DNA of 44,040 nucleotides from positions 1 through 44,040 of the forward strand of contig CABRHS010000017.1 in NCBI GenBank assembly GCA_902470815.1, given 5' to 3'. The translations under genes were made by a program, and so were the position numbers. The DNA is from an uncultured Collinsella sp. (GTDB taxonomy: Bacteria; Actinomycetota; Coriobacteriia; Coriobacteriales; Coriobacteriaceae). Below are positions 1 through 7,694 of the stretch, one piece after another; the first letter of the stretch is position 1; each line of letters begins with the position of its first letter. The notes under the pieces are model-generated. The model was not told the DNA's origin. It searched no databases and saw nothing but the letters and a program-made list of their open reading frames with translations.

Positions 1-464
1 CCGCGGGCATGAGCTTCATGCACGGCGCGCAGGACGGCCAGAAGTTCATCGGCGTTCTGTTCCTGGGCGTCGCCTTCTGCAACGGGCAGTCCTCCGTGGA
101 CAACATGGTCATCCCCGTCTGGCTCATGCTGCTGTGCTCCGTCGTCATGGGCGTGGGCACGTCCGTCGGCGGCGAGAAGATCATCAAGTCCGTGGGCATG
201 GACATGGTCAAGCTCGAGAAGTACCAGGGTTTCTCCGCGGACCTCTCCAGCTCCTTGTGCCTGTTGCTCGCGACCCTCACGGGCATCCCGGTTTCCACCA
301 CGCATGTGAAGACCACCGCCATCATGGGCGTGGGCGCCGTCAAGCGCATCTCCGCCATCAACTTCGGCGTGGTCAAGGACATGCTGCTCACCTGGGTGTT
401 CACCTTCCCCGGCTGCGGCATCATCAGCTTCCTCATGGCGAAGCTCTTCCTGCTGTTCATCTAA
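1..464 (+). CDS. pit: PiT family inorganic phosphate transporter, C-terminal part
   Basis: This is the C-terminal end of a low-affinity inorganic phosphate permease of the PiT family; the N-terminal part lies before the window. The frame is open from base 3 to the stop at 464. The visible part holds the second family signature, SFMHGAQDGQKFIG, and then GIPVSTTHVKTTAIMGVGAVK, which are the two recurring PiT motifs. Several hydrophobic stretches (VWLMLLCSVVMGVG, LCLLLATLTG and the last about 25 residues) are membrane segments. It lies 41 bases ahead of a DUF47 gene, a standard PiT partner arrangement. In the family it moves phosphate, often as a metal-phosphate complex, driven by a cation gradient. 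Confidence 0.93.
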   Translation, partial: AGMSFMHGAQDGQKFIGVLFLGVAFCNGQSSVDNMVIPVWLMLLCSVVMGVGTSVGGEKIIKSVGMDMVKLEKYQGFSADLSSSLCLLLATLTGIPVSTTHVKTTAIMGVGAVKRISAINFGVVKDMLLTWVFTFPGCGIISFLMAKLFLLFI

Positions 465-505
465 GACGTACCGGTCAACCCGACACCATCCTGAAAGGAC
501 CGATC

Positions 506-1129
506 ATGGCCAAGAAAAACGACGCCTTCTACTTCGACAGCTTCGCCAGCGCCGCGGAGCTCGCCTGCAAGGCCGCCCGCAAGCTCGACGAGATCATGCG
601 CGACTTCGACCCCTCCGCCATCGAGCAGGCCGTGTCCGAGATGCATGAGATCGAGCAGGAGGCAGACGAGATCGTGCACGCCGTCAACGACGCGCTGATC
701 ACCGCCTTCATCACCCCCATCGAGCGCGAGGACATCGCAACCCTGAGCAACAGCATCGACGTCGTGATTGACCGCATCGAGGGCGTCCTGCACCGCATCT
801 ACTTCACCAACGTGCAGGAGATCTACCCCGACGCCCTCGAGATGTCCGCCAAGGTCATGCGCGCCACCGAGCAGATGCGTGACCTGGTGCTCGAGCTGCC
901 TCAGTTCAAGCGCTCCAAGAGCCTGCGCGAGCACGTCATCACGGTGAACACCATCGAGAGCGAGTGCGACGACCTCTACATCGCCGCCATGCGCAAGCTC
1001 CACACCTCCGACCTCGATCCGCTGACGGTCATCTCCTGGCGCGACGTCTACGCGTTCCTTGAGTACAGTGCCGACTCCTGTGAGTTCGTGGCCGACACGG
1101 TCGAGTCGATCGTGATGAAGAACAGCTAA
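506..1129 (+). CDS. DUF47 (PhoU-like) accessory protein of the PiT transporter
   Basis: A 207-residue, all-helical, acidic protein of the DUF47/TIGR00153 family, which is distantly related to PhoU and usually sits next to pit genes. The key segment EIEQEADEIVHAVNDAL followed by ITPIEREDIATLSNSID and VVIDRIEGV matches the family core, whose acidic residues are thought to bind metal. The ATG at 506 has the SD GAAAGGA seven bases upstream. The reading frame stays open further upstream inside pit, but there is no start signal there. It probably regulates or gates the PiT permease; the precise mechanism is not settled for the family. The unit ends in the terminator at 1156-1240. Confidence 0.9.
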   Translation: MAKKNDAFYFDSFASAAELACKAARKLDEIMRDFDPSAIEQAVSEMHEIEQEADEIVHAVNDALITAFITPIEREDIATLSNSIDVVIDRIEGVLHRIYFTNVQEIYPDALEMSAKVMRATEQMRDLVLELPQFKRSKSLREHVITVNTIESECDDLYIAAMRKLHTSDLDPLTVISWRDVYAFLEYSADSCEFVADTVESIVMKNS

Positions 1130-1155
1130 GGGCGGACACCCTTTCCAACACACCG

Positions 1156-1240
1156 GCCCCCGGTCGGCATCGAACCTGCGCCAGGCTTCATAGAAGCCTG
1201 GAAAACACAAGGCCGATGTCGACCGGGGGCTTTCTCTTTT
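1156..1240 (+). terminator. Rho-independent terminator of pit-DUF47, with nested hairpin
   Basis: A 17-bp outer stem (1156-1172 with 1214-1230, one G-T pair) encloses a perfect 9-bp hairpin (1181-1189 with 1193-1201, loop ATA). It is followed by TTTCTCTTTT. It ends the plus-strand phosphate unit. Confidence 0.85.
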
Positions 1241-1270
1241 CATCGTCGCCGATCGGGAGACGCAACGGAT

Positions 1271-1317
1271 CGTCTTCACAACAAAGCGCCCCGTGCCGCA
1301 TACGGGCACGGGGCGCT
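1271..1317 (-). terminator. Terminator of the yggS-sepF-yggT-divIVA unit
   Basis: A perfect 13-bp GC-rich stem (1285-1297 with 1305-1317, 7-base loop) lies 30 bases beyond the divIVA stop. On the minus strand it is followed by TTTGTTGTG. It is back to back with the plus-strand terminator at 1156-1240, as expected between convergent units. Confidence 0.75.
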
Positions 1318-1346
1318 GAAGTAACTGGAGGATGCGGGCCTATTGC

Positions 1347-1991
1347 CTAATCCAGGTCGTCGGCACCGAAATTCGGAAGCGGGGCGAACGGATCGGCGAC
1401 GGGCATGGGCTCGGGAGCCGGGGCGGGCATCGGCGCGGAGACGGCCTCGGAACCGGTCGGGGCGCTCGAGAGCAGGTCGGCGGGGAACTCGTTCTGGGCG
1501 TCATCCATAAAGTGCTGGATGAGCTTGAGGTACTCGGCCTTGAACTCCTCGCGAGAAGCCTTGAGACGGTCGATCTCGGCGAGTTCGTTCTGCTTCTCGG
1601 CCAGGGCCTGGCGAATAACCTCGCGGGCCTTGGCGTCGGCCTCGGTGCGGATGCGATCGGCGTTCTCGCGCGCCTCGGCGACGATGTTGTCGGCGGACTG
1701 CTGTGCGGCGATGAGGGCCGCGGAGATCTGGCTGGCCGTCGCGGTGTACTCGGGGTTGGCCACGGGGGCGGGGGCGGGAGCCGCAACGGGAGCGACCTGA
1801 GCCTGGGCCTGGGCGGCGGCGAGCTCCTGCTCGGTCGCGGTCAAGCGGGTCTTGAGATCGACGATCTTGTTGAGCATCGCATCGACCTCGGAGGCGAGCC
1901 TCTCGAGGAAGACGTCGACCTCACCGGGATCGTAGCCGCGCTTGGCCTCGGAGAAGGTCTGCGCCTGGATATCAGCGGGGGTAATGGCCAT
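1347..1991 (-). CDS. divIVA: DivIVA domain protein
   Basis: A 214-residue coiled-coil scaffold protein of the DivIVA/Wag31 family, which in Gram-positives marks cell poles and septa. Residues 1-40 form the membrane-binding DivIVA head (TPADIQAQTFSEAKRGYDPG, then EVDVFLERLASEVD). After it comes a coiled coil, an Ala/Pro-rich linker at about 68-80 (VAPVAAPAPAPVANP), a second helical part, and a Pro-rich tail ending PLPNFGADDLD. That tail shares LPNFG with the FtsZ C-terminus in this window. The ATG at 1991 has AAAGGA seven bases upstream. Last gene of a minus-strand unit with yggT and sepF, the usual neighbours of divIVA in Gram-positives. Confidence 0.92.
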   Translation of the reverse strand: MAITPADIQAQTFSEAKRGYDPGEVDVFLERLASEVDAMLNKIVDLKTRLTATEQELAAAQAQAQVAPVAAPAPAPVANPEYTATASQISAALIAAQQSADNIVAEARENADRIRTEADAKAREVIRQALAEKQNELAEIDRLKASREEFKAEYLKLIQHFMDDAQNEFPADLLSSAPTGSEAVSAPMPAPAPEPMPVADPFAPLPNFGADDLD

Positions 1992-2053
1992 GAGTCAATC
2001 CTTTCGTACGCGAGGGGCACCTTTTGCAGATGCGCTCCGCTCAGCGCCTATCC

Positions 2054-2332
2054 TTACAATAGTAACCTGATAATGAAATTCTCCAGCAGATTCAACACAA
2101 GTATCGCAAGCACGGGAGACCAGTCGATACCGCCCATCGCGGGCATGAATCGACGAAAGATGTTCAGGTACGGGCCGACGATGCTCTGGAGCACCATGCC
2201 GATGTCCTCCATGAGACTGCCGGAGCGAATGGGAAACCAAGTGAACATGCAGTACGCCAAGATGAGGAAGCTGTAGAAGTTGAACAGCGTCCGGACCAGG
2301 CGGGCGATGGTGAATGCGTCAATGGAAATCAC
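2054..2332 (-). CDS. yggT: YggT family membrane protein
   Basis: A 92-residue integral membrane protein of the YggT/YlmG family. It has a hydrophobic segment near residues 10-32 (VRTLFNFYSFLILAYCMFTWF), a loop with the family pattern SIVGPYLNIFRRFMPAMGGIDWSP, and a second hydrophobic segment at about 70-92 (VLAILVLNLLENFIIRLLL). The start is GTG at 2332, nine bases after AGGAG; the sepF stop lies just upstream. Its place between sepF and divIVA is conserved in many Gram-positives. The function is not well defined; roles in osmotic tolerance, division and (in plastids) nucleoid distribution have been proposed. Confidence 0.88.
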   Translation of the reverse strand: MISIDAFTIARLVRTLFNFYSFLILAYCMFTWFPIRSGSLMEDIGMVLQSIVGPYLNIFRRFMPAMGGIDWSPVLAILVLNLLENFIIRLLL

Positions 2333-2344
2333 GTCGGGCAGCTC

Positions 2345-3079
2345 CTACTGCTTGAGATAGCCGTCTTTGCGGAGCTTCGCGAGGTCGGTGTCCTTGACCT
2401 CGCAGCCCTGCGGCAGAACGATGAACACGCGATCGCCGACCTCGCGGACGCTCGCGCCCAGGCCGCATGCGAAACCGTAGCTGAAGTCGAGCACGCGCTT
2501 TGCGACCTCGGTGCGCACTCCGGCGAACACGAGGGCGACCGGCTGGCGCGTGCGAACACGGCGCACGACGGTCTCGACATCGTCATAGCTCTCCGGACGG
2601 AGGACGTACGCGGGGAGCTGCGGGGTGCCCTCGAGGACGGCGCTCACGCGCGCCTCGGTGGACGAGGGGGCCGCGGGAGAGGGGACGGCGCTCGTGGAGC
2701 GCTGGGCCTGCGCCTGTGCATAGCTCGAGGGCGTGTCATACGCGCCCGGGCGGTAGGCGGCATCGCGACCGGCGACGGCACCGGAATAGGTGGTCGCATG
2801 GCGGTCGGCCTCGCCGACGGGCTGACCCGAACGGGTGTAGACGGCCACGGACTCGGCCTCGCCGCGGCGCGTCTGGCCGAGCATGCCGTTGCCGGGATCC
2901 GCCGGCTCGTACCCGCGGTAGGCGTCCTGCGCGGGCTGACCGTACCCCGCCGGGTAATCATCGTATCCGGCGCCATCGCCCTCGTCGTAGTAATCGTCGT
3001 AGGGCTCATCGCCGTACGGCTCGGGTGCGACATCGCGCCCAGCGCCGAAGCGGCTCTTGATATCGTCTAAAAAGCTCAC
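2345..3079 (-). CDS. sepF: SepF cell division protein
   Basis: A 244-residue protein that tethers FtsZ to the membrane and aligns Z-ring polymers. Residues 1-12 (MSFLDDIKSRFG) fit the short amphipathic membrane-binding helix. Residues of about 20-150 are an acidic, Tyr/Asp/Gly-rich disordered linker. The C-terminal 90 residues are the SepF/DUF552 domain (PESYDDVETVVRRVRTRQPV, then the GFACGLGASVREVGDRVFIVLP strand region). The start is GTG at 3079 with GAGAGG seven bases upstream. In Actinobacteria, which lack FtsA, SepF is the main FtsZ anchor, and no ftsA is present in this dcw cluster. It lies 39 bases after yggS. Confidence 0.92.
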   Translation of the reverse strand: MSFLDDIKSRFGAGRDVAPEPYGDEPYDDYYDEGDGAGYDDYPAGYGQPAQDAYRGYEPADPGNGMLGQTRRGEAESVAVYTRSGQPVGEADRHATTYSGAVAGRDAAYRPGAYDTPSSYAQAQAQRSTSAVPSPAAPSSTEARVSAVLEGTPQLPAYVLRPESYDDVETVVRRVRTRQPVALVFAGVRTEVAKRVLDFSYGFACGLGASVREVGDRVFIVLPQGCEVKDTDLAKLRKDGYLKQ

Positions 3080-3118
3080 GTTCGTACCTCTCTTTGCGCC
3101 GTGTATGGGCGTACCCGC

Positions 3119-3856
3119 CTATCTTACTGCAAAGGAAGGGTCGAACACCACACGCCCTAGGCGAACGATGGTCGAACCCTCCTCGAGCGCGACCTCGAAG
3201 TCCTCGCTCATGCCGCACGAGAGCTCGCGCAGCGGCAGACCGCCCTCGCGCGAGAGCTCATCGCGCAGCTCGCGCAGGCCGGAGAAGCAGGCGCGGGCCG
3301 TATCCTTATCCCCCCGCGGGGCCATCGTCATAAGCCCCTCGATCCGGATTCCACAAAGTGCCTGCAGCTCGTCAAAAGACCGCCGAAGCCCCTCGGGGGA
3401 AAACCCTCCCTTGGTCTCCTCCCCGCTCACGTTGACCTCGATGAGGACAGGCTGAACGTCATCCAGCTCGCCGGATTCGATGCGGCGCTGGGCGCGGGAC
3501 GCCACGGCGCGCGCCAGGTGGAGCGAGCCGATGGAGTGCACGAGCGCGACGCGACCGAGCACGGCGTTGATCTTGTTGGTCTGCAGGTTGCCGATCATGT
3601 CGAATCGGACCTCGGGGATTCCCTGGACGAGCGAGAGGCCCTCGAGCTTGCGATTGAGCTCCTGCGGGCGGTTCTCGCCGAAAGCTCGATACCCGGCGTC
3701 TATGGCGGCAAGAACCTCCCCCACCCCCACGGTCTTTGAGACCGCGACGAGGGTCGCGTCATTGTGCGAGCGCCCGCTCACCGCGAGGGCAGAATCCATG
3801 CGCTCGATGATCTCCTCGCGGCGCTCGCGGATACGAGCCGAGTAGTTCTCGTCCAT
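3119..3856 (-). CDS. yggS: YggS family PLP-binding protein
   Basis: A 245-residue PLP-homeostasis protein (YggS/YlmE/PROSC), a single-domain alanine-racemase fold without racemase activity. The PLP lysine is in LVAVSKTVG. Other family motifs are FGENRPQEL, VNVSGEETKGGF, GLMTMAP and LSCGMSEDFEVALEEGSTIVRLG. Two ATGs lie in tandem at 3859 and 3856; the SD GGAAGG ends too close to the first, so the second is preferred, and the difference is one residue. It heads the minus-strand unit with sepF, yggT and divIVA, the classic ylm-type order. Confidence 0.92.
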   Translation of the reverse strand: MDENYSARIRERREEIIERMDSALAVSGRSHNDATLVAVSKTVGVGEVLAAIDAGYRAFGENRPQELNRKLEGLSLVQGIPEVRFDMIGNLQTNKINAVLGRVALVHSIGSLHLARAVASRAQRRIESGELDDVQPVLIEVNVSGEETKGGFSPEGLRRSFDELQALCGIRIEGLMTMAPRGDKDTARACFSGLRELRDELSREGGLPLRELSCGMSEDFEVALEEGSTIVRLGRVVFDPSFAVR

Positions 3857-3942
3857 CATGCCCCTTCCGAGCCCGAATGGCGGCGTCCCACTTGGGCCAC
3901 AGCGGATTCACTCGCGTGGCCGGCCATCCCATCATGCTAGCG

Positions 3943-3976
3943 CAAGCCCCGCGCCCATGTGGGACGCGGGGCCTTG
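3943..3976 (-). terminator. Hairpin downstream of phoU, possible terminator
   Basis: GCCCCGCG (3946-3953) pairs with CGCGGGGC (3965-3972), with further outer pairing broken by one bulge. It lies about 95 bases beyond the stop of the phoU at 4069. There is no clear T run on the minus strand, so it may be a weak or Rho-assisted terminator. The rest of 3857-4068 shows nothing else I can name. Confidence 0.4.
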
Positions 3977-4068
3977 AAACACGGGGTCGACATCCCCTGT
4001 CGCCCACGAAGACGGCACGGCAGCGCGATGCGGGCGCCGGGTCGCGCTGGCGAACCTGCTGCAGATGG

Positions 4069-4893
4069 CTAGTCGATGTCGGCGATCAGTGCCGCAAGCT
4101 CGGCGCCCACCTCGTCGGGGGCCAGGTGCGAGACGTAGCGCGCGTCGCTCGCGGGATCGAGCGTGACGCCCTCGCCCGAGGGGATGCGCATGCTCTCCAG
4201 CTCCTCCTCATCGGCCTCGGCGATGTCGTCGGCGCTCCAGCGCTGGCCGGTGAGCAGGAAGACCAGGCGGTACGCGCACTCCATGGAGATGCTCGCGATG
4301 CGGTCGAGGTAGCGCGAGACCATGACGGTGCGGCGGAAATCGTCCATTGTGGCGTCGTCTGCGACCTCCATCGTCTCCGTGCGGTTGAACACGCGGAAGA
4401 ACTCCTGATACACGCCGTGCACTGCCTCGTCCTCCTCAGAGAGGGAGAGCACCGCCGCGAGATCGTTGTTGACCAGCGCCGCGGCCGTGGAGCCCAGAAC
4501 CTGGTAGACGCTCGCCGCCTCCTCCTCGATGAGGGCGATCATCTGCGCCGGGAACTCGATGTCATTGTTCACCTTGCGCTTGGCGGCGCGGGCGATGCGG
4601 CGTACCTTGTCGCTCATGCGCTGCAGGTTGAAGTCGACGTAGATGATGGTCTGCAGCAGGCGGAAGTCGGAGGCGACCGGGGACTGCGTGGCGATGAGGT
4701 TGTAGCAGACGGCCTCGAGGTTGGCGCAACGCGCGTCGATCTTGTAGGTCATCTTCTTGGCGCGGCGGGCGAGGTCCATGTCGTCGGTCACGAAGGCGGT
4801 CACGGCGTCGTGAAGCGTCAGGTCGATCGACTCGAAGATGGAAAGCATCTCGTGGCGCGCCTCGATGAGCTGGCGGGAGAACAGTTTGCGCAT
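4069..4893 (-). CDS. phoU: PhoU phosphate signalling regulator (copy 1)
   Basis: A 274-residue PhoU protein, the cytoplasmic negative regulator that couples the Pst transporter to phosphate signalling. Two repeated three-helix bundles are visible. The metal-site helices are LQRMSDKVRRIA (about residues 90-101) and YLDRIASISMECA (about 195-207). An acidic extension of about 55 residues (219-274) follows the canonical fold. The ATG at 4893 has AAGGAG six bases upstream. It is the last gene of the pst operon, 110 bases after pstB. A paralogue at 8823-9662 shares both the fold and the extension, and one 89-base stretch is identical in DNA. Confidence 0.92.
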   Translation of the reverse strand: MRKLFSRQLIEARHEMLSIFESIDLTLHDAVTAFVTDDMDLARRAKKMTYKIDARCANLEAVCYNLIATQSPVASDFRLLQTIIYVDFNLQRMSDKVRRIARAAKRKVNNDIEFPAQMIALIEEEAASVYQVLGSTAAALVNNDLAAVLSLSEEDEAVHGVYQEFFRVFNRTETMEVADDATMDDFRRTVMVSRYLDRIASISMECAYRLVFLLTGQRWSADDIAEADEEELESMRIPSGEGVTLDPASDARYVSHLAPDEVGAELAALIADID

Positions 4894-5003
4894 ATGCGGC
4901 TCCTTACTGATGGACGTAATGGCGAAAGGCGGGCGTTTTGCGCAAGCGCACGCGCGAATGAGGGGCGGTGGTGCACAGAGGTTCCGCGCCCCAGGTAACC
5001 AGG

Positions 5004-5807
5004 CTAGCCGAAACGGCCGGTGATGTAGTCCTCGGTGCGCTTGTCCATGGGCGTGGTGAAGATCGCGTCGGTCTCGCCGTACTCGATGAGCGTCGCGGGC
5101 TCACCGGCAACCTCCTGCAGGAAGAAGGCGGTATGGTCGGAGATGCGCGCGGCCTGCTGCATGTTGTGGGTCACGATGATGATCGTCATCTCGGGCGCGA
5201 GCTCGGCCATGAGGTCCTCGACCTTCTGAACGGAGGTCGGGTCGATGGCGGAGCAGGGCTCGTCCATGAGCAGCACGTCGGGCTGCACGGCGAGCACGCG
5301 GGCGATGCACAGGCGCTGCTGCTGACCGCCCGAGAGGGCGAGGCCGTCCTTGGAGAGCTGGTTCGAGACCTCTTTCCACAGATTCGCGCGCTTGAGGGAC
5401 TCCTCGACGATATCATCCAGGTCGCTCTTGCTGGTGACACCCTGCAGGCGCGGGCCGAAGGCCACGTTCTCGTAGATGGACTTGGGGAATGGGTTGGGCT
5501 GCTGGAAGATCATGCCCACGCGACGGCGCAAGTCGACCGGGTCAACGCCCTCGGCGTAGATGTTGGACCCGTCGAGCTGCATGAGGCCCTCGTTGCGCGT
5601 ACCCTCGATGAGGTCGTTCATGCGGTTCATGCAGCGCAGGAAGGTGGACTTGCCGCAACCGGACGGGCCGATGAATGCGGTGATCTTGTTCTTGGCGATG
5701 TTGAGGCTCACGTCGGTGAGCGCGTGGAAGTCGCCGTACCAGAAGTCGAAGTCCTGGACGGTGATGGCGCTTTGCGCGGCCTCGGGCGCGTTACGGTAGA
5801 CGGTCAC
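5004..5807 (-). CDS. pstB: PstB phosphate ABC transporter ATP-binding protein
   Basis: A 267-residue ATPase of the high-affinity phosphate ABC transporter. Walker A is GPSGCGKST (47-55), the Q-loop region reads FQQPNPFPKSIYENVAFG, the signature is LSGGQQQR (158-165), and Walker B is LLMDEPCSAIDP (179-190); all are typical of PstB. The start is GTG at 5807 with AAGGAG five bases upstream, and that SD overlaps the pstA stop codon, so the two are translationally close. It works with PstA and PstC in the membrane and lipoprotein PstS outside. The length is normal for the family. Confidence 0.97.
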   Translation of the reverse strand: MTVYRNAPEAAQSAITVQDFDFWYGDFHALTDVSLNIAKNKITAFIGPSGCGKSTFLRCMNRMNDLIEGTRNEGLMQLDGSNIYAEGVDPVDLRRRVGMIFQQPNPFPKSIYENVAFGPRLQGVTSKSDLDDIVEESLKRANLWKEVSNQLSKDGLALSGGQQQRLCIARVLAVQPDVLLMDEPCSAIDPTSVQKVEDLMAELAPEMTIIIVTHNMQQAARISDHTAFFLQEVAGEPATLIEYGETDAIFTTPMDKRTEDYITGRFG

Positions 5808-5816
5808 GGGGGCTCC

Positions 5817-6749
5817 TTACTTGCTCTTGCGGGAAAGCCAGCGGGCGAACAGGTTGAAGGCCAAGATGATGGCCATGAGCAGCAGGGCGGTGCCGTATGC
5901 CGCGTTCATGTTGATACCGTCGTTGGCCAGCAGGTAGAGGTGGACCGTCATGGGACGGCCGGAGTCGAACGGGGTGATGGGCATGTTGATGGCCTGACCC
6001 ATGGTGTAGAGCACAACGGCGGTCTCGCCGATGGCGCGTCCGATGCCCAGCACGATGCCCGTGGCGATGCGACCGAAGGCGGAGGGCAGCACGATCTTGC
6101 TCACAACCTGCCACTTGGTGGCGCCGAGGCCGTAGGCGCCCCAGCGGATGTAGCGCGGCACCGCGCGAATGGCCTCCTCGGTGGTGCGCATGATGATGGG
6201 CAGCATGAGCAAGGCGAGGGCGAGGGCGGCGGAGATCATGGAGAGGCCGAAACCCATCGCCTCGACGAACAGCGCGTAGCCGAACAGACCCATAACGATG
6301 GAGGGGACGGAGGCGAGCGTGTCGGCCGCGTAGCGGATGATGTTGACCAGGCGACCCTGCTTGGCGTACTCGGCCAGGTAGACGGCTGCGAGCACGGCGA
6401 TGGGCGTGCAGATGAGCATGGCGAGCGCGGTGACGTAGACCGTCGAGACGATCGTGGGCCAGATGCCGCCCTCGGCGTTCACGCCCTCGGGCCACCCGAA
6501 GATGAAGTCGAGAGAGATGTGCGGGAGGCCGTTGACCACCACGTACGCGATGATCGCGATGAGCACCAGCGTGGTGATGGCCGCTGCCACGCGGAACACG
6601 CCGAGCATGATGCTGTTGCTCGTGTTCTTCGAGATGCGCTCCTGCTTGCCGTTCGCGAGGGCGCGCTTGATGCGCTGGGCGGAGGTCATCTGGGCGGGAC
6701 CGGCCTGGGCGGACTCGGGAACCCGGGAGTCCTGAGCGTGATCAGCCAT
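5817..6749 (-). CDS. pstA: PstA phosphate ABC transporter permease
   Basis: A 310-residue permease of the Pst system. A hydrophilic N-terminus of about 48 residues precedes the first membrane helix (VFRVAAAITTLVLIAIIAYVVV). The cytoplasmic EAA loop that docks on PstB is visible in GLGATKWQVVSKIVLPSAFG followed by IGRAIGETAVVLYTMG. About six membrane helices are expected. The ATG at 6749 lies seven bases after AGGGGTG and six bases from the pstC stop. The C-terminus (ARWLSRKSK) is basic, as expected inside the cell. Confidence 0.95.
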   Translation of the reverse strand: MADHAQDSRVPESAQAGPAQMTSAQRIKRALANGKQERISKNTSNSIMLGVFRVAAAITTLVLIAIIAYVVVNGLPHISLDFIFGWPEGVNAEGGIWPTIVSTVYVTALAMLICTPIAVLAAVYLAEYAKQGRLVNIIRYAADTLASVPSIVMGLFGYALFVEAMGFGLSMISAALALALLMLPIIMRTTEEAIRAVPRYIRWGAYGLGATKWQVVSKIVLPSAFGRIATGIVLGIGRAIGETAVVLYTMGQAINMPITPFDSGRPMTVHLYLLANDGINMNAAYGTALLLMAIILAFNLFARWLSRKSK

Positions 6750-6755
6750 GCGCGA

Positions 6756-7694
6756 TCACCCCTTCCTCATCTTGGAGAGCAGGCGGACAATGCCCACGAG
6801 CGCGGCGGACACGATGAACAGCACCACGCCCATGCCGAACAGGGCGGTGCGATGCAAGCCGGAGGAGTAGCTCATGTCGAGCGCGATCTGGCTCGTGAGC
6901 GTGGAGACCGGGCTGGAGATGGACTCGGGAATGACCGGCGCGTTGCCCACGACCATGAGAACAGCCATGGTCTCGCCGATGGCGCGGCCCATGCCGAGCA
7001 CGACGGCGTCGACGATGCCGAACTTGGCGGCGGGAAGCACGACCTTGTAGATGGTCTGCCATTTGGTGGCGCCCATGGCGAAACTCGCCTCGCGAATGCC
7101 CATGGGGATCGAGTTGAGCGCATCGATGGTGAGCGTGGTGATGGTGGGCACGATCATGATCGCGAGCACGAACCACGCGGTGAGGGCGCCGAAGCCCAGC
7201 CCACCGGTGAGGTCGGCCACGAACGGACGGATGATCACCATGCCGAAGAAGCCGTAGATGATCGAGGGGATGCCGGCGAGAAGGTCGACCGCGGGACTGA
7301 TGAGGGCGCGCACGCGGGCCGAGGCGATCTCGGTGAGATAGACGGCGGTGCCCACTCCCAGGGGAACGCCCAACACGAGGGCGCCCACCGTCACGAGCGC
7401 GGTGCCCGCGGCGAGCGAGAGGATGCCGTAGTGGCCCTCCGTGGGGGCCCAGGTGAAGCTGAAGAAGTTCGCCAACCCGATGTCCGTGAAGACCGGGGCG
7501 GCCTGCATGGTCGTGAAGGCGAAGATCAGGATGACCGTGACGACGGCCAGGAACGCACAGGCGAAGAAGAGGTACTGAAGGGCCTTCTCCTTCATATAGG
7601 TGCTGCGCGAGACGAGCGCGAGGTCGCGCTTGCGGGAGCCCTGCGCGGACTCGGTGCCCTTAGGGGAATCGTGCTGCTCGCTCATCTGGCTCAT
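6756..7694 (-). CDS. pstC: PstC phosphate ABC transporter permease
   Basis: A 312-residue permease that pairs with PstA. A hydrophilic N-terminal tail of about 38 residues is followed by a first helix (QYLFFACAFLAVVTVILIFAF) and about five more. The EAA loop reads ASFAMGATKWQTIYKVVLP and is followed by GMGRAIGETMAVLMVVGN, closely parallel to PstA. Its ATG at 7694 overlaps the pstS stop in an ATGA, and AGGAGG lies four bases upstream inside the end of pstS, so the genes are translationally coupled. An in-frame ATG three codons in is an alternative start. Confidence 0.95.
   Translation of the reverse strand: MSQMSEQHDSPKGTESAQGSRKRDLALVSRSTYMKEKALQYLFFACAFLAVVTVILIFAFTTMQAAPVFTDIGLANFFSFTWAPTEGHYGILSLAAGTALVTVGALVLGVPLGVGTAVYLTEIASARVRALISPAVDLLAGIPSIIYGFFGMVIIRPFVADLTGGLGFGALTAWFVLAIMIVPTITTLTIDALNSIPMGIREASFAMGATKWQTIYKVVLPAAKFGIVDAVVLGMGRAIGETMAVLMVVGNAPVIPESISSPVSTLTSQIALDMSYSSGLHRTALFGMGVVLFIVSAALVGIVRLLSKMRKG

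Noticed and set aside
461..1309. A 282-codon minus-strand frame over the DUF47 gene and its terminator
   Set aside because: It runs through two strong hairpins and has mirror composition; the DUF47 protein on the other strand is clear.
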